A DNA stretch of 64,000 nucleotides from NCBI RefSeq assembly GCF_017742835.1, contig NZ_CP072392.1, positions 3,495,695-3,559,694 of the forward strand, in the 5' to 3' direction. Origin of the DNA: Aquabacter sp. L1I39. GTDB taxonomy: Bacteria > Pseudomonadota > Alphaproteobacteria > Rhizobiales > Xanthobacteraceae. Made by a program: the position numbers and the translations under genes. Below are positions 25,917 through 34,761 of this stretch, in pieces. Position 1 is the stretch's first letter. The number at the start of each line of letters is the position of its first letter. Below the pieces are notes generated by a model. It had not been told where the DNA came from. It worked only from the letters and a program-made list of their open reading frames with translations, and ran no database searches.

Positions 25917-26870
25917 ATGGTCACGGTCGTCAACACCCTGAACAGGCCCCGCCACCCCGAAAAGGCCCACCGGCCCGAGACGGAGGTGCTGCGCAAGCCC
26001 GAATGGATCCGCGTCAAGGCGCCGGGGTCCGCCGGCTGGGGCAAGACCGCAGAGATCGTGCGCGCCAATGGCCTGCACACGGTGTGCGAGGAGGCCGGCT
26101 GCCCCAATATCGGTGAGTGCTGGGAGAAGAAGCACGCCACCTTCATGATCATGGGCGACACCTGCACCCGGGCCTGCGCCTTCTGCAATGTGCGCACCGG
26201 CCTGCCGGCGCCGCTCGACCTGGACGAGCCGCAGAAGGTGGGCGAGGCGGTGGCCAAGCTCGGGCTCTCCCATGTGGTCATCACCTCGGTGGACCGGGAC
26301 GACCTGGCCGATGGCGGCGGCGCCCATTTCGCCCACACCATCCGCGCCATCCGTGCCGCCAGCCCCGGCACCACCATCGAGATCCTCACCCCCGACTTCC
26401 TGCGCAAGCCCGGCGCGCTGGAAGTGGTGGTGGAAGCCCGCCCGGACGTGTTCAACCACAATCTGGAAACGGTGCCGTCCAAGTACCTGACCGTGCGGCC
26501 CGGCGCGCGCTATTTCCATTCGCTGCGCCTTCTGCAGCAGGTGAAGGAGCTGGACCCGTCCATCTTCACCAAGTCCGGCATCATGGTGGGCCTGGGCGAA
26601 GAGCGGAACGAGGTGCTCCAGCTCATGGACGACCTGCGCTCGGCCGAGGTGGATTTCATCACCATCGGGCAATATCTCCAGCCCACCCGCCGCCACCACA
26701 AGGTGGAGCGGTTCGTCACGCCTGACGAGTTCAAGGGCTATGAGACGGTCGCCTATGCCAAGGGCTTCCTGATGGTCTCGGCCAGCCCGCTCACCCGCTC
26801 GTCCCACCATGCGGGCGAGGATTTCGCCCGCCTGCGGACGGCGCGCGAGGCCAAGCTCGGGCGGGCCTGA
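25917..26870 (+). CDS. lipA: Lipoyl synthase
   Basis: The product has 317 residues. It inserts sulfur into octanoylated lipoyl domains using SAM and two 4Fe-4S clusters, so it serves the complexes encoded upstream. The auxiliary-cluster motif is visible as [13 protein letters not shown], and the radical-SAM motif as [10 protein letters not shown]. The C-terminal SSHHAGEDF, with the conserved Ser near the end, is typical. The ATG at 25917 is preferred over a TTG at 25911. Confidence 0.96.
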   Translation: MVTVVNTLNRPRHPEKAHRPETEVLRKPEWIRVKAPGSAGWGKTAEIVRANGLHTVCEEAGCPNIGECWEKKHATFMIMGDTCTRACAFCNVRTGLPAPLDLDEPQKVGEAVAKLGLSHVVITSVDRDDLADGGGAHFAHTIRAIRAASPGTTIEILTPDFLRKPGALEVVVEARPDVFNHNLETVPSKYLTVRPGARYFHSLRLLQQVKELDPSIFTKSGIMVGLGEERNEVLQLMDDLRSAEVDFITIGQYLQPTRRHHKVERFVTPDEFKGYETVAYAKGFLMVSASPLTRSSHHAGEDFARLRTAREAKLGRA

Positions 26871-26873
26871 CAC

Positions 26874-27332
26874 GTGCCGAGCTTTTCCAGCAGCCGGGTG
26901 GTGAACCACGGCGCCGCCGACATGTTCGCGCTGGTGGCGGACGTGGAGCGCTATCCCGAATTCGTGCCGCTCTGCCAGGCCCTGCGTGTGCGCCGGCGGG
27001 CGCAGAGCGGGGAGGGCGTGGAGATATTGGTGGCCGACATGACGGTCGCCTACAAGCTCATCCGCGAGACCTTCACCTCCCGCGTGACGCTGGACCGGCC
27101 GCGCCTGACCATCCATGTGGAATATCTGGACGGCCCCTTCAGCCGCCTGGACAATCGCTGGACCTTCAAGGACCTGCCGCCCGCCCGCAGCGAGGTGGGC
27201 TTCTTCATCTCCTACGAATTCCGCTCGCGCACGCTGGGCCTGCTCATGGGCGCCATGTTCGACGCCGCCTTCCGCCGCTTCGCCGATGCCTTCGAGAAGC
27301 GGGCGGACGAGGTGTACGGCCGCGTCTCCTGA
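26874..27332 (+). CDS. RatA/Coq10-type START-domain protein
   Basis: The 152-residue polyketide cyclase/START-fold protein starts at GTG 26874, just 4 bases after the lipA stop. Typical elements are SRVVNHGAADMFALVADVERYP, then VPLCQALRVRRR, and the C-terminal helix MFDAAFRRFADAFEKRA. Relatives bind ubiquinone (Coq10) or, as RatA in E. coli, have been linked to ribosome association. In alphaproteobacteria the gene often follows lipA. The name depends on which relative is chosen. Confidence 0.85.
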   Translation: MPSFSSSRVVNHGAADMFALVADVERYPEFVPLCQALRVRRRAQSGEGVEILVADMTVAYKLIRETFTSRVTLDRPRLTIHVEYLDGPFSRLDNRWTFKDLPPARSEVGFFISYEFRSRTLGLLMGAMFDAAFRRFADAFEKRADEVYGRVS

Positions 27333-27400
27333 TCTCACCGCGCGACGGCGGGGCGTGCCCCGCCGCCGGATTGGACCTCAGGCGCCTTTCACCTCAGGCG

Positions 27401-27463
27401 CTCTTGGCGTTTCAGGCACTCTTGGCGTTTCAGGCACTCTTGGCGTTTCAGGCACTCTTGGCT
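27401..27463. repeat. 18-bp tandem repeat spanning the allophanate hydrolase stop codon
   Basis: The unit CTCTTGGCGTTTCAGGCA is repeated three times exactly from 27401 to 27454, with a partial fourth to 27463. On the minus strand each unit carries the last codons AAG-AGT-GCC and a TGA, so the end of the gene, including its stop codon, has been duplicated in tandem. Confidence 0.9.
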
Positions 27464-29244
27464 TCGCCACTCTCGACATAGGCGCGGAAGCCACCGAAAA
27501 CCGTGATGTCCGTGCAGCCCTGTGTGCCGCTCGCCTCGGCCAGGAAGCCGGTGACAGTCCGGCCGTCCTCAAGCTCGACCGATCCAAGGCCGAGCGGGCC
27601 GGGGATGCGGGCGAGAAGCCGGCCGATGCTCTCCACGGGCAAGGACCACACCTCCCCCTCCAGCGCCGCACCGCCCTGTGTCACCCGCAGCACGCCGGGC
27701 CGCGCCACCTCGCCCTTCAAGAGCCACATGCGATAGGCGGGGGCCGTGCGGGCCATCGACACGAAGCGTCCGCCCAGCTCCAGGAGCTCGCCATTCAGCT
27801 TCATGCCGGAGAGGTGCGCGCCGAATACGCACACCTCCATGCGGCCCTCCTCTTTCGGGGCGGGGAGCGTGGCCATGGCCGGCGGCGGCGCGTCACTCGA
27901 TCCCAGCGGCAGCGGGGTGGCGGCGACGAAGGCGCGGGCGATGGACGCCACCTGTCCGTCCCGTCCCGCTGGCGCCAGGAGCGTGATGCCATAGGGAACG
28001 CCTTCGGCGGAGATGTGGGCGGGCACGGCGGTGCCGCACAGGTCCATGAGGTTGACGAAATTGGTGTAGGTGCCGTTTCGAGAGTTCAGGCGGATGTTGT
28101 CGGCCACCACCTCGTCCACGCTATAGGCCGTCGGCGCGGTGGGCAGGACGATGGCATCGAGGCCGGCCAGAACCGGCTTCACCTTGGCGGTCAGCTCCTT
28201 CAGCCGATAGAGGGCGCGGAAGGCATCCGCCGCGCTCGCCCGGCCGCCGGGCTCGGTGATGGCGCGGGTGACGGGGTGCACTTCGTCGGGCCGGGTGGTG
28301 AGGAGAGGCTCGGCCACGATCCAGCGCTCGGCCACCCACGGGCCTTCATAGAGAAGGCGGGCGGTCTCGGCGAAGGGGCCAAAGTCGAACTCCACCAGGG
28401 TGGCGCCGATCCCCCTGAGGCGCTCCAGGGCAGCCTCATAGGCGGCGGCGGCTTCCGCATCGCCGAAGAACTCCCGCTGGGCGGGGGGCAGGATGCCGAG
28501 CCGCAAGGCGGGCGGGGCGGTGGTGAGCGGTGCAAGCGGCAGGGGGCGGGAATAGGCGTCTTCCGGATCAAAGCCCGCCATCACCTCCAGCGCCGCCATG
28601 GCGTCGTCCACGGTCAGCGCGAAGACGGAGATGCAGTCCAGCGTCCGGCACGCGGGCACGAGGCCCGTATTGGGCACGAGGCCGAGGGAGGGCTTCACGC
28701 CCACGATGTTCTGAAGCATGGCCGGCACCCGGCCGGAGCCGGCGGTGTCGGTGCCGAGCGCGATGGGCACGAGCCCGGCGGACACCGCGCTGGCCGAGCC
28801 GGACGAGGAGCCGCCCGGCACCAGCTTGGCATTGAAGGCGTTGCGGGGCACGCCATAAGGCGAGCGGGTGCCCACGAGGCCGGTGGCGAACTGGTCCAGA
28901 TTGGTCTTGCCGATGATGAGCGCGCCGGCCGCCTTGAGGCGCGCGACCACGGTGGCGTCCTTGGCCGGATCATAGGCGAAGGCGGGGCAGGCGGCGGTGG
29001 TGGGCAGGCCCGCCACATCGATATTGTCCTTCACCGCCACCGGGATGCCATAGAGTGGCAGGTCGGTGTGGCCCTTCGCCTCCAGCTCTGCCGCCTCCGC
29101 CAGCATCTCCGCCTCGGGCCGCAGGCTGATGAAGATGGCGGGATCATCATGGGCGGCAATGCGCGCATAGGTCGCCCGCACGGTGTCGCGGGGCGTGGCG
29201 GCGCCGCTGCGGTGGGCGGAAAGGAGCGAGGCAAGCGTTTCCAT
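27448..29244 (-). CDS. atzF: Allophanate hydrolase
   Basis: The product has 598 residues. The ATG at 29244 has GGAG 8 bases upstream. The N-terminal ~440 residues are an amidase-signature domain: GIPVAVKDNIDVAG (catalytic Lys), PGGSSSGSASAVSAG (cis-Ser) and LGTDTAGSGRVPA (nucleophile Ser). The C-terminal domain (residues ~465-598, VCVFGAHLSGMKLN, then IPGPLGLGSVELEDG) is the one specific to allophanate hydrolases. It hydrolyses allophanate to ammonia and CO2. The usual partner urea/guanidine carboxylase is not in this window. Confidence 0.93.
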   Translation of the reverse strand: METLASLLSAHRSGAATPRDTVRATYARIAAHDDPAIFISLRPEAEMLAEAAELEAKGHTDLPLYGIPVAVKDNIDVAGLPTTAACPAFAYDPAKDATVVARLKAAGALIIGKTNLDQFATGLVGTRSPYGVPRNAFNAKLVPGGSSSGSASAVSAGLVPIALGTDTAGSGRVPAMLQNIVGVKPSLGLVPNTGLVPACRTLDCISVFALTVDDAMAALEVMAGFDPEDAYSRPLPLAPLTTAPPALRLGILPPAQREFFGDAEAAAAYEAALERLRGIGATLVEFDFGPFAETARLLYEGPWVAERWIVAEPLLTTRPDEVHPVTRAITEPGGRASAADAFRALYRLKELTAKVKPVLAGLDAIVLPTAPTAYSVDEVVADNIRLNSRNGTYTNFVNLMDLCGTAVPAHISAEGVPYGITLLAPAGRDGQVASIARAFVAATPLPLGSSDAPPPAMATLPAPKEEGRMEVCVFGAHLSGMKLNGELLELGGRFVSMARTAPAYRMWLLKGEVARPGVLRVTQGGAALEGEVWSLPVESIGRLLARIPGPLGLGSVELEDGRTVTGFLAEASGTQGCTDITVFGGFRAYVESGEAKSA

Positions 29245-29466
29245 GACAACTCCGGAGCGGGCAACGGGCTGCCTTGGAGCGCCCGTCTTGGACAAGGTGG
29301 GGGCCCGTGGCGCACCGCGGGGATAAGCCCCTCAAGCACGAACCGCGCCAGGAGGCGGGGCCCTCCGGAGGCCTGGAGAAATGCCGGAAATGCGTGGCTT
29401 TTGGGACCTCGGTGGGGCGCGGGAGGCACAAAGCTGACCGGCAGTCGCTCGCCTAATTTGCCTGAA

Positions 29467-29496
29467 ATTATATCACTGAGACTATAATATAGTCAG
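29467..29496 (-). promoter_or_regulatory. Promoter of allophanate hydrolase with palindromic operator
   Basis: On the minus strand, CTGACT (29496-29491), an 18-base spacer and a perfect TATAAT (29472-29467) form a sigma-70-like promoter. A 15-bp perfect palindrome GACTATAATATAGTC (29480-29494) overlaps the -35 box and spacer, a position suited to repression. The predicted leader is about 215 bases long and GC-rich. No guanidine riboswitch signature was seen in it. Confidence 0.55.
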
Positions 29497-29714
29497 TATT
29501 GGCGTCATTGCATGCACCTGAGCGGGTGGTCTGCAGATGCGCGACGCCGTTCGTGTCCCGGCAGAAGGGGGCGCCTGCTGTGTCTCTGGCATGGAATGGC
29601 GCGTCCCCGAGGGGCCGGGGAGTCTGTCCCTGTGGAGATGCGCGGCGGCAGGGGCAGGCGCGCCCTTTGGCTGGCCCTCGGCCAACCGGGTCCGGGTGTT
29701 GGCCTGTCACACGG

Positions 29715-29852
29715 TCAGCGCGCGGCGGGCGTGCTCGTCCCGGCGGGCGCCGGCTCGGCCGGCGGGCTACGGCGCTCGGCGGTGTAATAGGAGGCGGCGA
29801 AGGCAGCCGAGAAGATGAGGGCGCCGATGAGAAGGCGGAGCTTGGGGTCCAT
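29715..29852 (-). CDS. Possible 45-residue membrane peptide
   Basis: The short frame encodes MDPKLRLLIGALIFSAAFAA followed by SYYTAERRSPP and a Pro/Ala tail. A single membrane helix is followed by a periplasmic-looking tail. AAGG lies about 8 bases before the ATG and codon usage is GC-rich like the neighbours. It lies immediately downstream of the purU terminator on the same strand. It is too short for certainty. Confidence 0.4.
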   Translation of the reverse strand: MDPKLRLLIGALIFSAAFAASYYTAERRSPPAEPAPAGTSTPAAR

Positions 29853-29898
29853 GATCTTAACCTTGCGTCACGTAGCGAGGGTAATGAATCCGGCGCCC

Positions 29899-29928
29899 AA
29901 ACGAAAGCGCCCGGATCTCTCCGGGCGC
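29899..29928 (-). terminator. Rho-independent terminator of purU / sox block
   Basis: Read on the minus strand, a perfect 9-bp stem GCGCCCGGA / TCCGGGCGC with a 4-base loop is followed by TTTCGTTT. It lies 20 bases past the purU stop codon. Confidence 0.85.
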
Positions 29929-29947
29929 CAGACGCGATGAAGCGATC

Positions 29948-30817
29948 TCAGTCGCGGAAGACCACCGTCTTGTGGCCATTGGGGATCACCCGGTCCTGCA
30001 GGTGCCAGGCCAGCGCCCGAGCCAGAACCCGGCGCTCGATGTCGCGACCCTTGCGCACCAGGTCATCGGGGCTGTCCTGGTGGCTGATGCGCTCCACATC
30101 CTGCTCGATGATCGGGCCTTCATCCAGGTCCGAGGTCACATAGTGCGCGGTAGCGCCGATCAGCTTCACGCCGCGCATATGGGCCTGATGGTAGGGCTTG
30201 GCGCCCTTGAAGCCCGGCAGGAAGGAGTGGTGGATGTTGATGCACTTGCCCGACAGCTTGGCGGACAACCCGTCCGAGAGCACCTGCATGTAGCGCGCCA
30301 GCACCGCCACTTCCGAGCCGGTGGACTGGAACAGGTTCCACACCTCCGTCTCCTGCTCCAGCTTGGTGGCCTTGGTCACCGGCAAATGGTGGAAGGGGAT
30401 GCCGTCAAAGTCGAGATGGGCATAGGTCTCGCGCGGGTGGTTGGAGACGATGCCGGTGATCTCCATGGGGATCTCGCCGATGCGCCAGCGATAGAGCAGG
30501 TCGGCCAGGCAATGGTCGAACTTGGAGGCGAGCAGCAGCACCCGGCGCTTCTCGGCCTTGTCGCGCAGGCTCCAGGTGAGGCCGAAGCCCTGCGCCACCT
30601 CGGCAAATCCCGCGCGGATCTCGGCGGCGCTGGCCTCGCCGATCGCCACGTTGAACACCACGCGCATGAAGAAGCGCTTGCTCTCCGTGTCGTCGAACTG
30701 CTGCGCCTCCAGGATATTGCAGCCCTTCTCGAACAGGAAGGTGGAGACGCCGGCGACGATGCCGGGGCGGTTGGGGCAGGACAGGGTGAGGATGAACTGG
30801 TCGGACGGCGTGGTCAT
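29948..30817 (-). CDS. purU: Formyltetrahydrofolate deformylase
   Basis: The product has 289 residues. An N-terminal ACT domain ([20 protein letters not shown], ending near residue 85) is followed by a formyl-transferase fold. The catalytic surroundings are [11 protein letters not shown] and [20 protein letters not shown], ending with a conserved Asp in [13 protein letters not shown]. It releases formate from 10-formyl-THF and regenerates THF. Placed 75 bp after the dehydrogenase block, it can dispose of the one-carbon units made by N-methyl oxidation. Confidence 0.95.
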   Translation of the reverse strand: MTTPSDQFILTLSCPNRPGIVAGVSTFLFEKGCNILEAQQFDDTESKRFFMRVVFNVAIGEASAAEIRAGFAEVAQGFGLTWSLRDKAEKRRVLLLASKFDHCLADLLYRWRIGEIPMEITGIVSNHPRETYAHLDFDGIPFHHLPVTKATKLEQETEVWNLFQSTGSEVAVLARYMQVLSDGLSAKLSGKCINIHHSFLPGFKGAKPYHQAHMRGVKLIGATAHYVTSDLDEGPIIEQDVERISHQDSPDDLVRKGRDIERRVLARALAWHLQDRVIPNGHKTVVFRD

Positions 30818-30892
30818 GGCGGTTCGTGTCCCGAATTTGGGCGATCGCGAAAAGGGGTGAAAGGTGCGATGGCGGCGCGCGACGCGCTGCCG

Positions 30893-31507
30893 TCAACCTC
30901 GGCCGGTGCCGATCAGCTCGAAGCCCAGCGGCGCCGCCGCCGCCGTCAGCGCCCGCAGGATCGCCGGCGCAAAGGACCGGGAAATCGCAAAGCGATAGCG
31001 CGGGCTGCCATCCACCTGCCAGAACAGGATCGGGATCAGCGCCACCGCCGTCGCCGCGGCGCTGCCGGGGCCGAAGACGGAGGGGTGCAGGTCAACAGCC
31101 ACCAGCTTTTCCAGCGCCGCGCCCACTTGCGGGCCGGTGAGGTCCAGCACCAGATTGGCGTCCGACTGGTCGGTCAGGGAGGCAAGGCCCGCAAACGCTT
31201 CGCCGAGGCGCGCCAGCAGGTCATCGCCGCTGGCGCCGGGAAGGCCGACCAGCCAGCGGTCGGGCGCCGTGCCGACGGCGAACAGTCCGCCGCCTTCCGC
31301 CACGCGCGGGCCTTCCGGCAGGTCGAGCCCGAAGGCGCTCAAGGCGGCGGCGCGCAGATCCGCGCCTTTGCCCTTGCGCGCGGCGAGGGTGGCCAGCGCC
31401 AGGCCCTCCACCACGGTTGCGGTCACGCCGGGAAACCCGGCGACGGACCCATAGATGCCGGCGGGAACGAGCCGCGTCGGGGCGATGTGCGCCAAGAGGT
31501 CAGACAC
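30893..31507 (-). CDS. soxG: Sarcosine oxidase gamma subunit / N-methylglutamate dehydrogenase subunit
   Basis: The product has 204 residues. The GTG start at 31507 overlaps the 3' end of soxA by 8 bp (GTGTCTGA), with a GAAGGAGAG ribosome site. The SoxG fold is suggested by FAVGTAPDRWLVGLPG and VLDLTGPQVGAALEKLVAVDLHP. It contains a GcvT-like small domain that supports the tetrahydrofolate side of the heterotetrameric enzyme. In the N-methylglutamate pathway the same subunit is called MgdD. Confidence 0.85.
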   Translation of the reverse strand: MSDLLAHIAPTRLVPAGIYGSVAGFPGVTATVVEGLALATLAARKGKGADLRAAALSAFGLDLPEGPRVAEGGGLFAVGTAPDRWLVGLPGASGDDLLARLGEAFAGLASLTDQSDANLVLDLTGPQVGAALEKLVAVDLHPSVFGPGSAAATAVALIPILFWQVDGSPRYRFAISRSFAPAILRALTAAAAPLGFELIGTGRG

Positions 31508-34463
31508 GGAGCCGCTCTCCTTCAGGATCCACGAAGCCCGGATGGCAGATTTCCACCTCGATGTCGCCGCCGCGCACCGGGTCATAGGCGCGCACGCGCT
31601 CGCCGATGCGCTCCGGGCCGCGCTTGATGAGGCCGAGGCCGATCCAGGTGTTGAGATGGGGGGAGAAGGTGACCGAGGTCATGTAGCCCTCGTCATTCTC
31701 CACCTTGGGTTCGGCGCCAACCGCTAGGAAGTGCGCCCCGGCCCGAAGCCGCGCGGTCGGGTCCACCGGCTTGAAGCCGACAAAGGTGGGCCGGTCGGGA
31801 TCCAGGAAGCCCGGCCGCTGGGACAGGACGCGGCCGATATAGTCCTTCTTGGTGGACGCCATCTTGCCGAGACCGAGGTCGCGGGCGGAGGTCTGCCCGT
31901 TCAGCTCGCTGCCGGAGACGTGACCCTTCTCGATGCGCATCATGGCCAGCGCCTCGGTGCCATAGGGCGTGATGCCGAAGGGCGCGCCCGCCGCCATCAG
32001 CGCCCGGGTGAGCGCCTCGCCATGGCGGGCGGGGACGGCGATCTCAAAGCCCAGCTCGCCGGAGAAGGAGAGGCGAAAGATGCGCGCCTTCACCCCACCG
32101 AGCACGCTGCCCTGGAGCACGCCCATGAAGGGCAGGCCCGCATTGGAGACATCGTGCGGCGCGTCCACCACCTTGGCCAACACGTCGCGGGCGCGGGGGC
32201 CGGCAATGGAAATCTGCGCCCATTGCTCGGAGACGGAGGCCAGTTGCACGTCCAGCTCCGGCCACAGCACCTGGAGGCAGAATTCCAGGTGCTGGAAGAC
32301 CTTGGCTGCATTGGCCGTGGTCGTGGTCATCACATAGTGCTCGGGGCCGAGGCGGGCTGTGGTGCCGTCATCCATGACGATCCCGTCCTCGCGCAGCATC
32401 ACCCCATAGCGCGCCTTGCCCACCGCCAGGGTGGAGAAGGTGTTGATATAGACCCGGTCCAGGAAGGCGCCCACGTCCGGTCCCTGGAGGTCGATCTTGC
32501 CGAAGGTGGACACGTCGATGAGGCCGACGGAGCTGCGGGTCGCCTTCACCTCGCGGGTGACGGTCTCCAGCCAGTCCTTCTCGCCGGGTTTCGGGAAATA
32601 CTGCGCCCGCATCCACAGGCCCGTCTCCACGAACACCGCGCCCTGCTCCTGCGCCCAGGCATGGGTGGGTGTGGGCCGCACGGCGCGGAAGTCCTTGTCG
32701 CGATGGTGACCGGCCAGCGCGCCCAGCGCGACGGGGGAATAAGGCGGCCGGAACATGGTGGTCCCGGTCTCGGAGATGGGCTTGCCGGTCAGCTCCGCCA
32801 TGATGGCAAGGCCGGTGACGTTGGACGACTTGCCCTGGTCGGTGGCCATGCCCAGCGTGGTGTAGCGCTTCAACAGCTCTACCGCGCGGAAGCCTTCCTT
32901 ATGGGCGATGGCCACGTCCTTGGCGCTGACATCGTTCTGGAAGTCGACGAAGGCCAAGCCCTTGCTGTCCTTCACATGCCAGAAGGGCGAGAGCGTCACG
33001 GGCCGATCCTCGGCCTGCGGCACCGGGGTGGCCTGTGCGGAAAAGCCGAGGTCGCCAACGGCTTCCGCCGCCCGCGCGGCACCGCTTGCCAGCGCCCGCG
33101 CCAGGGAGAAGTCCGCCGCCGCTGCGCCCGCGACCGTCATGCCAGGCGGGTTGGTGCCGGGCACGAAGGCGGCGATGTCAGGCCGATAGACCGGCTTGCC
33201 GCCGAAATGGCAGGTCAGCGCCACATTGGGATTGGAGCCCCCCGACATGGCCAGCACGTCGCAGGCGATGGTCTCGGTGCCCTTGGGGCTGCGCACGGTG
33301 ACGGAGGAAAGCACCTTGCCGGAGGTGGCGATGATCTCGCCGCCGGCGATCACGCGCACGCCGCGCTTCTTCGCCCGCTCCATCTGGACCGCCGGCGGCT
33401 CGGGCCGAACGTCCACGATGGCCGCGATCTTGAGGCCCGCCGCCGCCGCGTCAAAGGCCGCCGACCAGGCATAGCCATTGTTGGCGAACACCACGACGGA
33501 GGAACCGGGCGCCGCCGCATAGCGCACCGCATAGGTGCGCAGCGCCTGGGCGGACATGACGCCCGGGCGGTCATTGCCGCCGAACACGATGGGCCGATCC
33601 AGCGCCCCGGCGCACAGCACCGCCCGCTTGGCGACGATCTTCCAATAGCGCTGGCGCGGCATGTGGGGCGCCGGCACGGCCAGATGGTCGCTCACCCGCT
33701 CGATGGCGCCATAGGTGCCGCCGTCATAGACGCCGAACACGGTGGTGCGGGGCAGGATGCGCACATTGGGAAGCGACGCCAGCTCCGCCTCCGCCGACGC
33801 CAGGAAAGCGCGGGCGGGGGCGTCGTCGATGCTGACCATCTCGGAGGTGAGGCGGCCGCCCAGCCGGAAGTCCTCGTCGGCGAGGATCACGCGGGCCCCG
33901 GAGCGCCCGGCGGTGAGCGCCGCCATGAGGCCGGCGGCGCCGCCGCCGATCACCAGGAGGTCACAGAAGGCAAAGGCCTTCTCGTAGGAATCCGGGTCCG
34001 GCAGACCGGAGGCCGAGCCAAGGCCCGCCGCGCGGCGAATGGCCGGCTCATACACCTTCTCCCAGAAGGACGCCGGCCACATGAAGGTCTTGTAGTAGAA
34101 GCCCGCGCCCAGGAAGGGGGAGAGCCACTGGTTCACCGACAGCACGTCGAAGTCGAGCGAGGGCCAGCGATTCTGGCTGGTGGCGTCGAGCCCGTCATAA
34201 AGCTCGGCCATGGTGGCGCGCGTGTTGGGCTCGCGCCGATCGCCGGAGCGCAGTTCCACCAGCGCGTTCGGCTCTTCCGAGCCGGCGGTGAGGATGCCGC
34301 GAGGCCGGTGATACTTGAATGAGCGGCCGACCAGACGCACGTCATTGGCCAAGAGCGCCGAGGCGAGGGTATCGCCGGCGAAGCCCTTCAGGCTGCGGCC
34401 ATCGAATGTGAAGGAGAGCGGGCGGGAGCGGTCGATCAGGCCCCCGGTGGCAAGGCGGCTCAT
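31500..34463 (-). CDS. soxA: Sarcosine oxidase alpha subunit / N-methylglutamate dehydrogenase subunit
   Basis: The product has 987 residues. The N-terminal ~100 residues are a 2Fe-2S-type ferredoxin fold (LSFTFDGRSLKGFAGDTLAS). An NAD-binding Rossmann domain follows (DLLVIGGGAAGLMAALTAGRSG). The C-terminal ~380 residues are a GcvT aminomethyltransferase-like domain (VGLIDVSTFGKIDLQGPDVG; GELGFEIAVPARHG) that binds THF and captures the methylene group. It is the large subunit of heterotetrameric sarcosine oxidase and of N-methylglutamate dehydrogenase (MgdC). The neighbouring glx/glnT block favours the second. It overlaps soxD by 4 bp. Confidence 0.93.
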   Translation of the reverse strand: MSRLATGGLIDRSRPLSFTFDGRSLKGFAGDTLASALLANDVRLVGRSFKYHRPRGILTAGSEEPNALVELRSGDRREPNTRATMAELYDGLDATSQNRWPSLDFDVLSVNQWLSPFLGAGFYYKTFMWPASFWEKVYEPAIRRAAGLGSASGLPDPDSYEKAFAFCDLLVIGGGAAGLMAALTAGRSGARVILADEDFRLGGRLTSEMVSIDDAPARAFLASAEAELASLPNVRILPRTTVFGVYDGGTYGAIERVSDHLAVPAPHMPRQRYWKIVAKRAVLCAGALDRPIVFGGNDRPGVMSAQALRTYAVRYAAAPGSSVVVFANNGYAWSAAFDAAAAGLKIAAIVDVRPEPPAVQMERAKKRGVRVIAGGEIIATSGKVLSSVTVRSPKGTETIACDVLAMSGGSNPNVALTCHFGGKPVYRPDIAAFVPGTNPPGMTVAGAAAADFSLARALASGAARAAEAVGDLGFSAQATPVPQAEDRPVTLSPFWHVKDSKGLAFVDFQNDVSAKDVAIAHKEGFRAVELLKRYTTLGMATDQGKSSNVTGLAIMAELTGKPISETGTTMFRPPYSPVALGALAGHHRDKDFRAVRPTPTHAWAQEQGAVFVETGLWMRAQYFPKPGEKDWLETVTREVKATRSSVGLIDVSTFGKIDLQGPDVGAFLDRVYINTFSTLAVGKARYGVMLREDGIVMDDGTTARLGPEHYVMTTTTANAAKVFQHLEFCLQVLWPELDVQLASVSEQWAQISIAGPRARDVLAKVVDAPHDVSNAGLPFMGVLQGSVLGGVKARIFRLSFSGELGFEIAVPARHGEALTRALMAAGAPFGITPYGTEALAMMRIEKGHVSGSELNGQTSARDLGLGKMASTKKDYIGRVLSQRPGFLDPDRPTFVGFKPVDPTARLRAGAHFLAVGAEPKVENDEGYMTSVTFSPHLNTWIGLGLIKRGPERIGERVRAYDPVRGGDIEVEICHPGFVDPEGERLRV

Positions 34464-34744
34464 GGGATCACCTCCGCGCTTTCCGGGGCGGGACGCGCGA
34501 ATTCAGTCGCGAGGATTTCGTGGGTGCGGGTGTCGCGGGTTACCACCAGCCAGCGGCGGCAGCCGGCGCCGTGATACCAGAGCTCCCGGTGGGGGCCGGC
34601 GGGATTGTCCCGCAGATAGACATAGTCATGGAAGGCGTCGGCAGCGCCGGGCGCGTTCGGGTCGGGGCGAACCGGATTGGCGTCGCCCAGATAGGAGAAT
34701 TCGTGGGCGTCTCGGACGCCGCAGAAGGGGCAGGGGATGCGCAT
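34460..34744 (-). CDS. soxD: Sarcosine oxidase delta subunit / N-methylglutamate dehydrogenase subunit
   Basis: The 94-residue protein begins MRIPCPFCGVRDAHEFSYLG. The CPFCG pair, a later His and Cys (WYHGAGCRRW) form the zinc site conserved in SoxD/MgdB subunits. It lies 17 bp after soxB and overlaps soxA by 4 bp, so the four subunits are translationally coupled. Confidence 0.92.
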   Translation of the reverse strand: MRIPCPFCGVRDAHEFSYLGDANPVRPDPNAPGAADAFHDYVYLRDNPAGPHRELWYHGAGCRRWLVVTRDTRTHEILATEFARPAPESAEVIP

Positions 34745-34761
34745 GGTTCAGCGACCGTTCT

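Noticed and set aside
25673..26482. Minus-strand frames around 25534-25896 and 25673-26482
   Set aside because: They overlap the start of lipA and the orphan gene antisense, and no motif or ribosome site supports them.
29245..29460. Possible guanidine riboswitch in the leader of the allophanate hydrolase gene
   Set aside because: The ykkC-type core sequences (CUAGGG and ACGR-type blocks) are not present. The leader only shows ordinary GC-rich stems.
27115..29487. Very long plus-strand frame opposite the allophanate hydrolase gene
   Set aside because: The minus strand has a full amidase with catalytic motifs. The plus frame is a shadow with no domain.
31731..34322. Plus-strand 863-codon frame opposite soxA
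   Set aside because: An antisense shadow. The His/Gly/Asp-rich composition resembles other shadows here.
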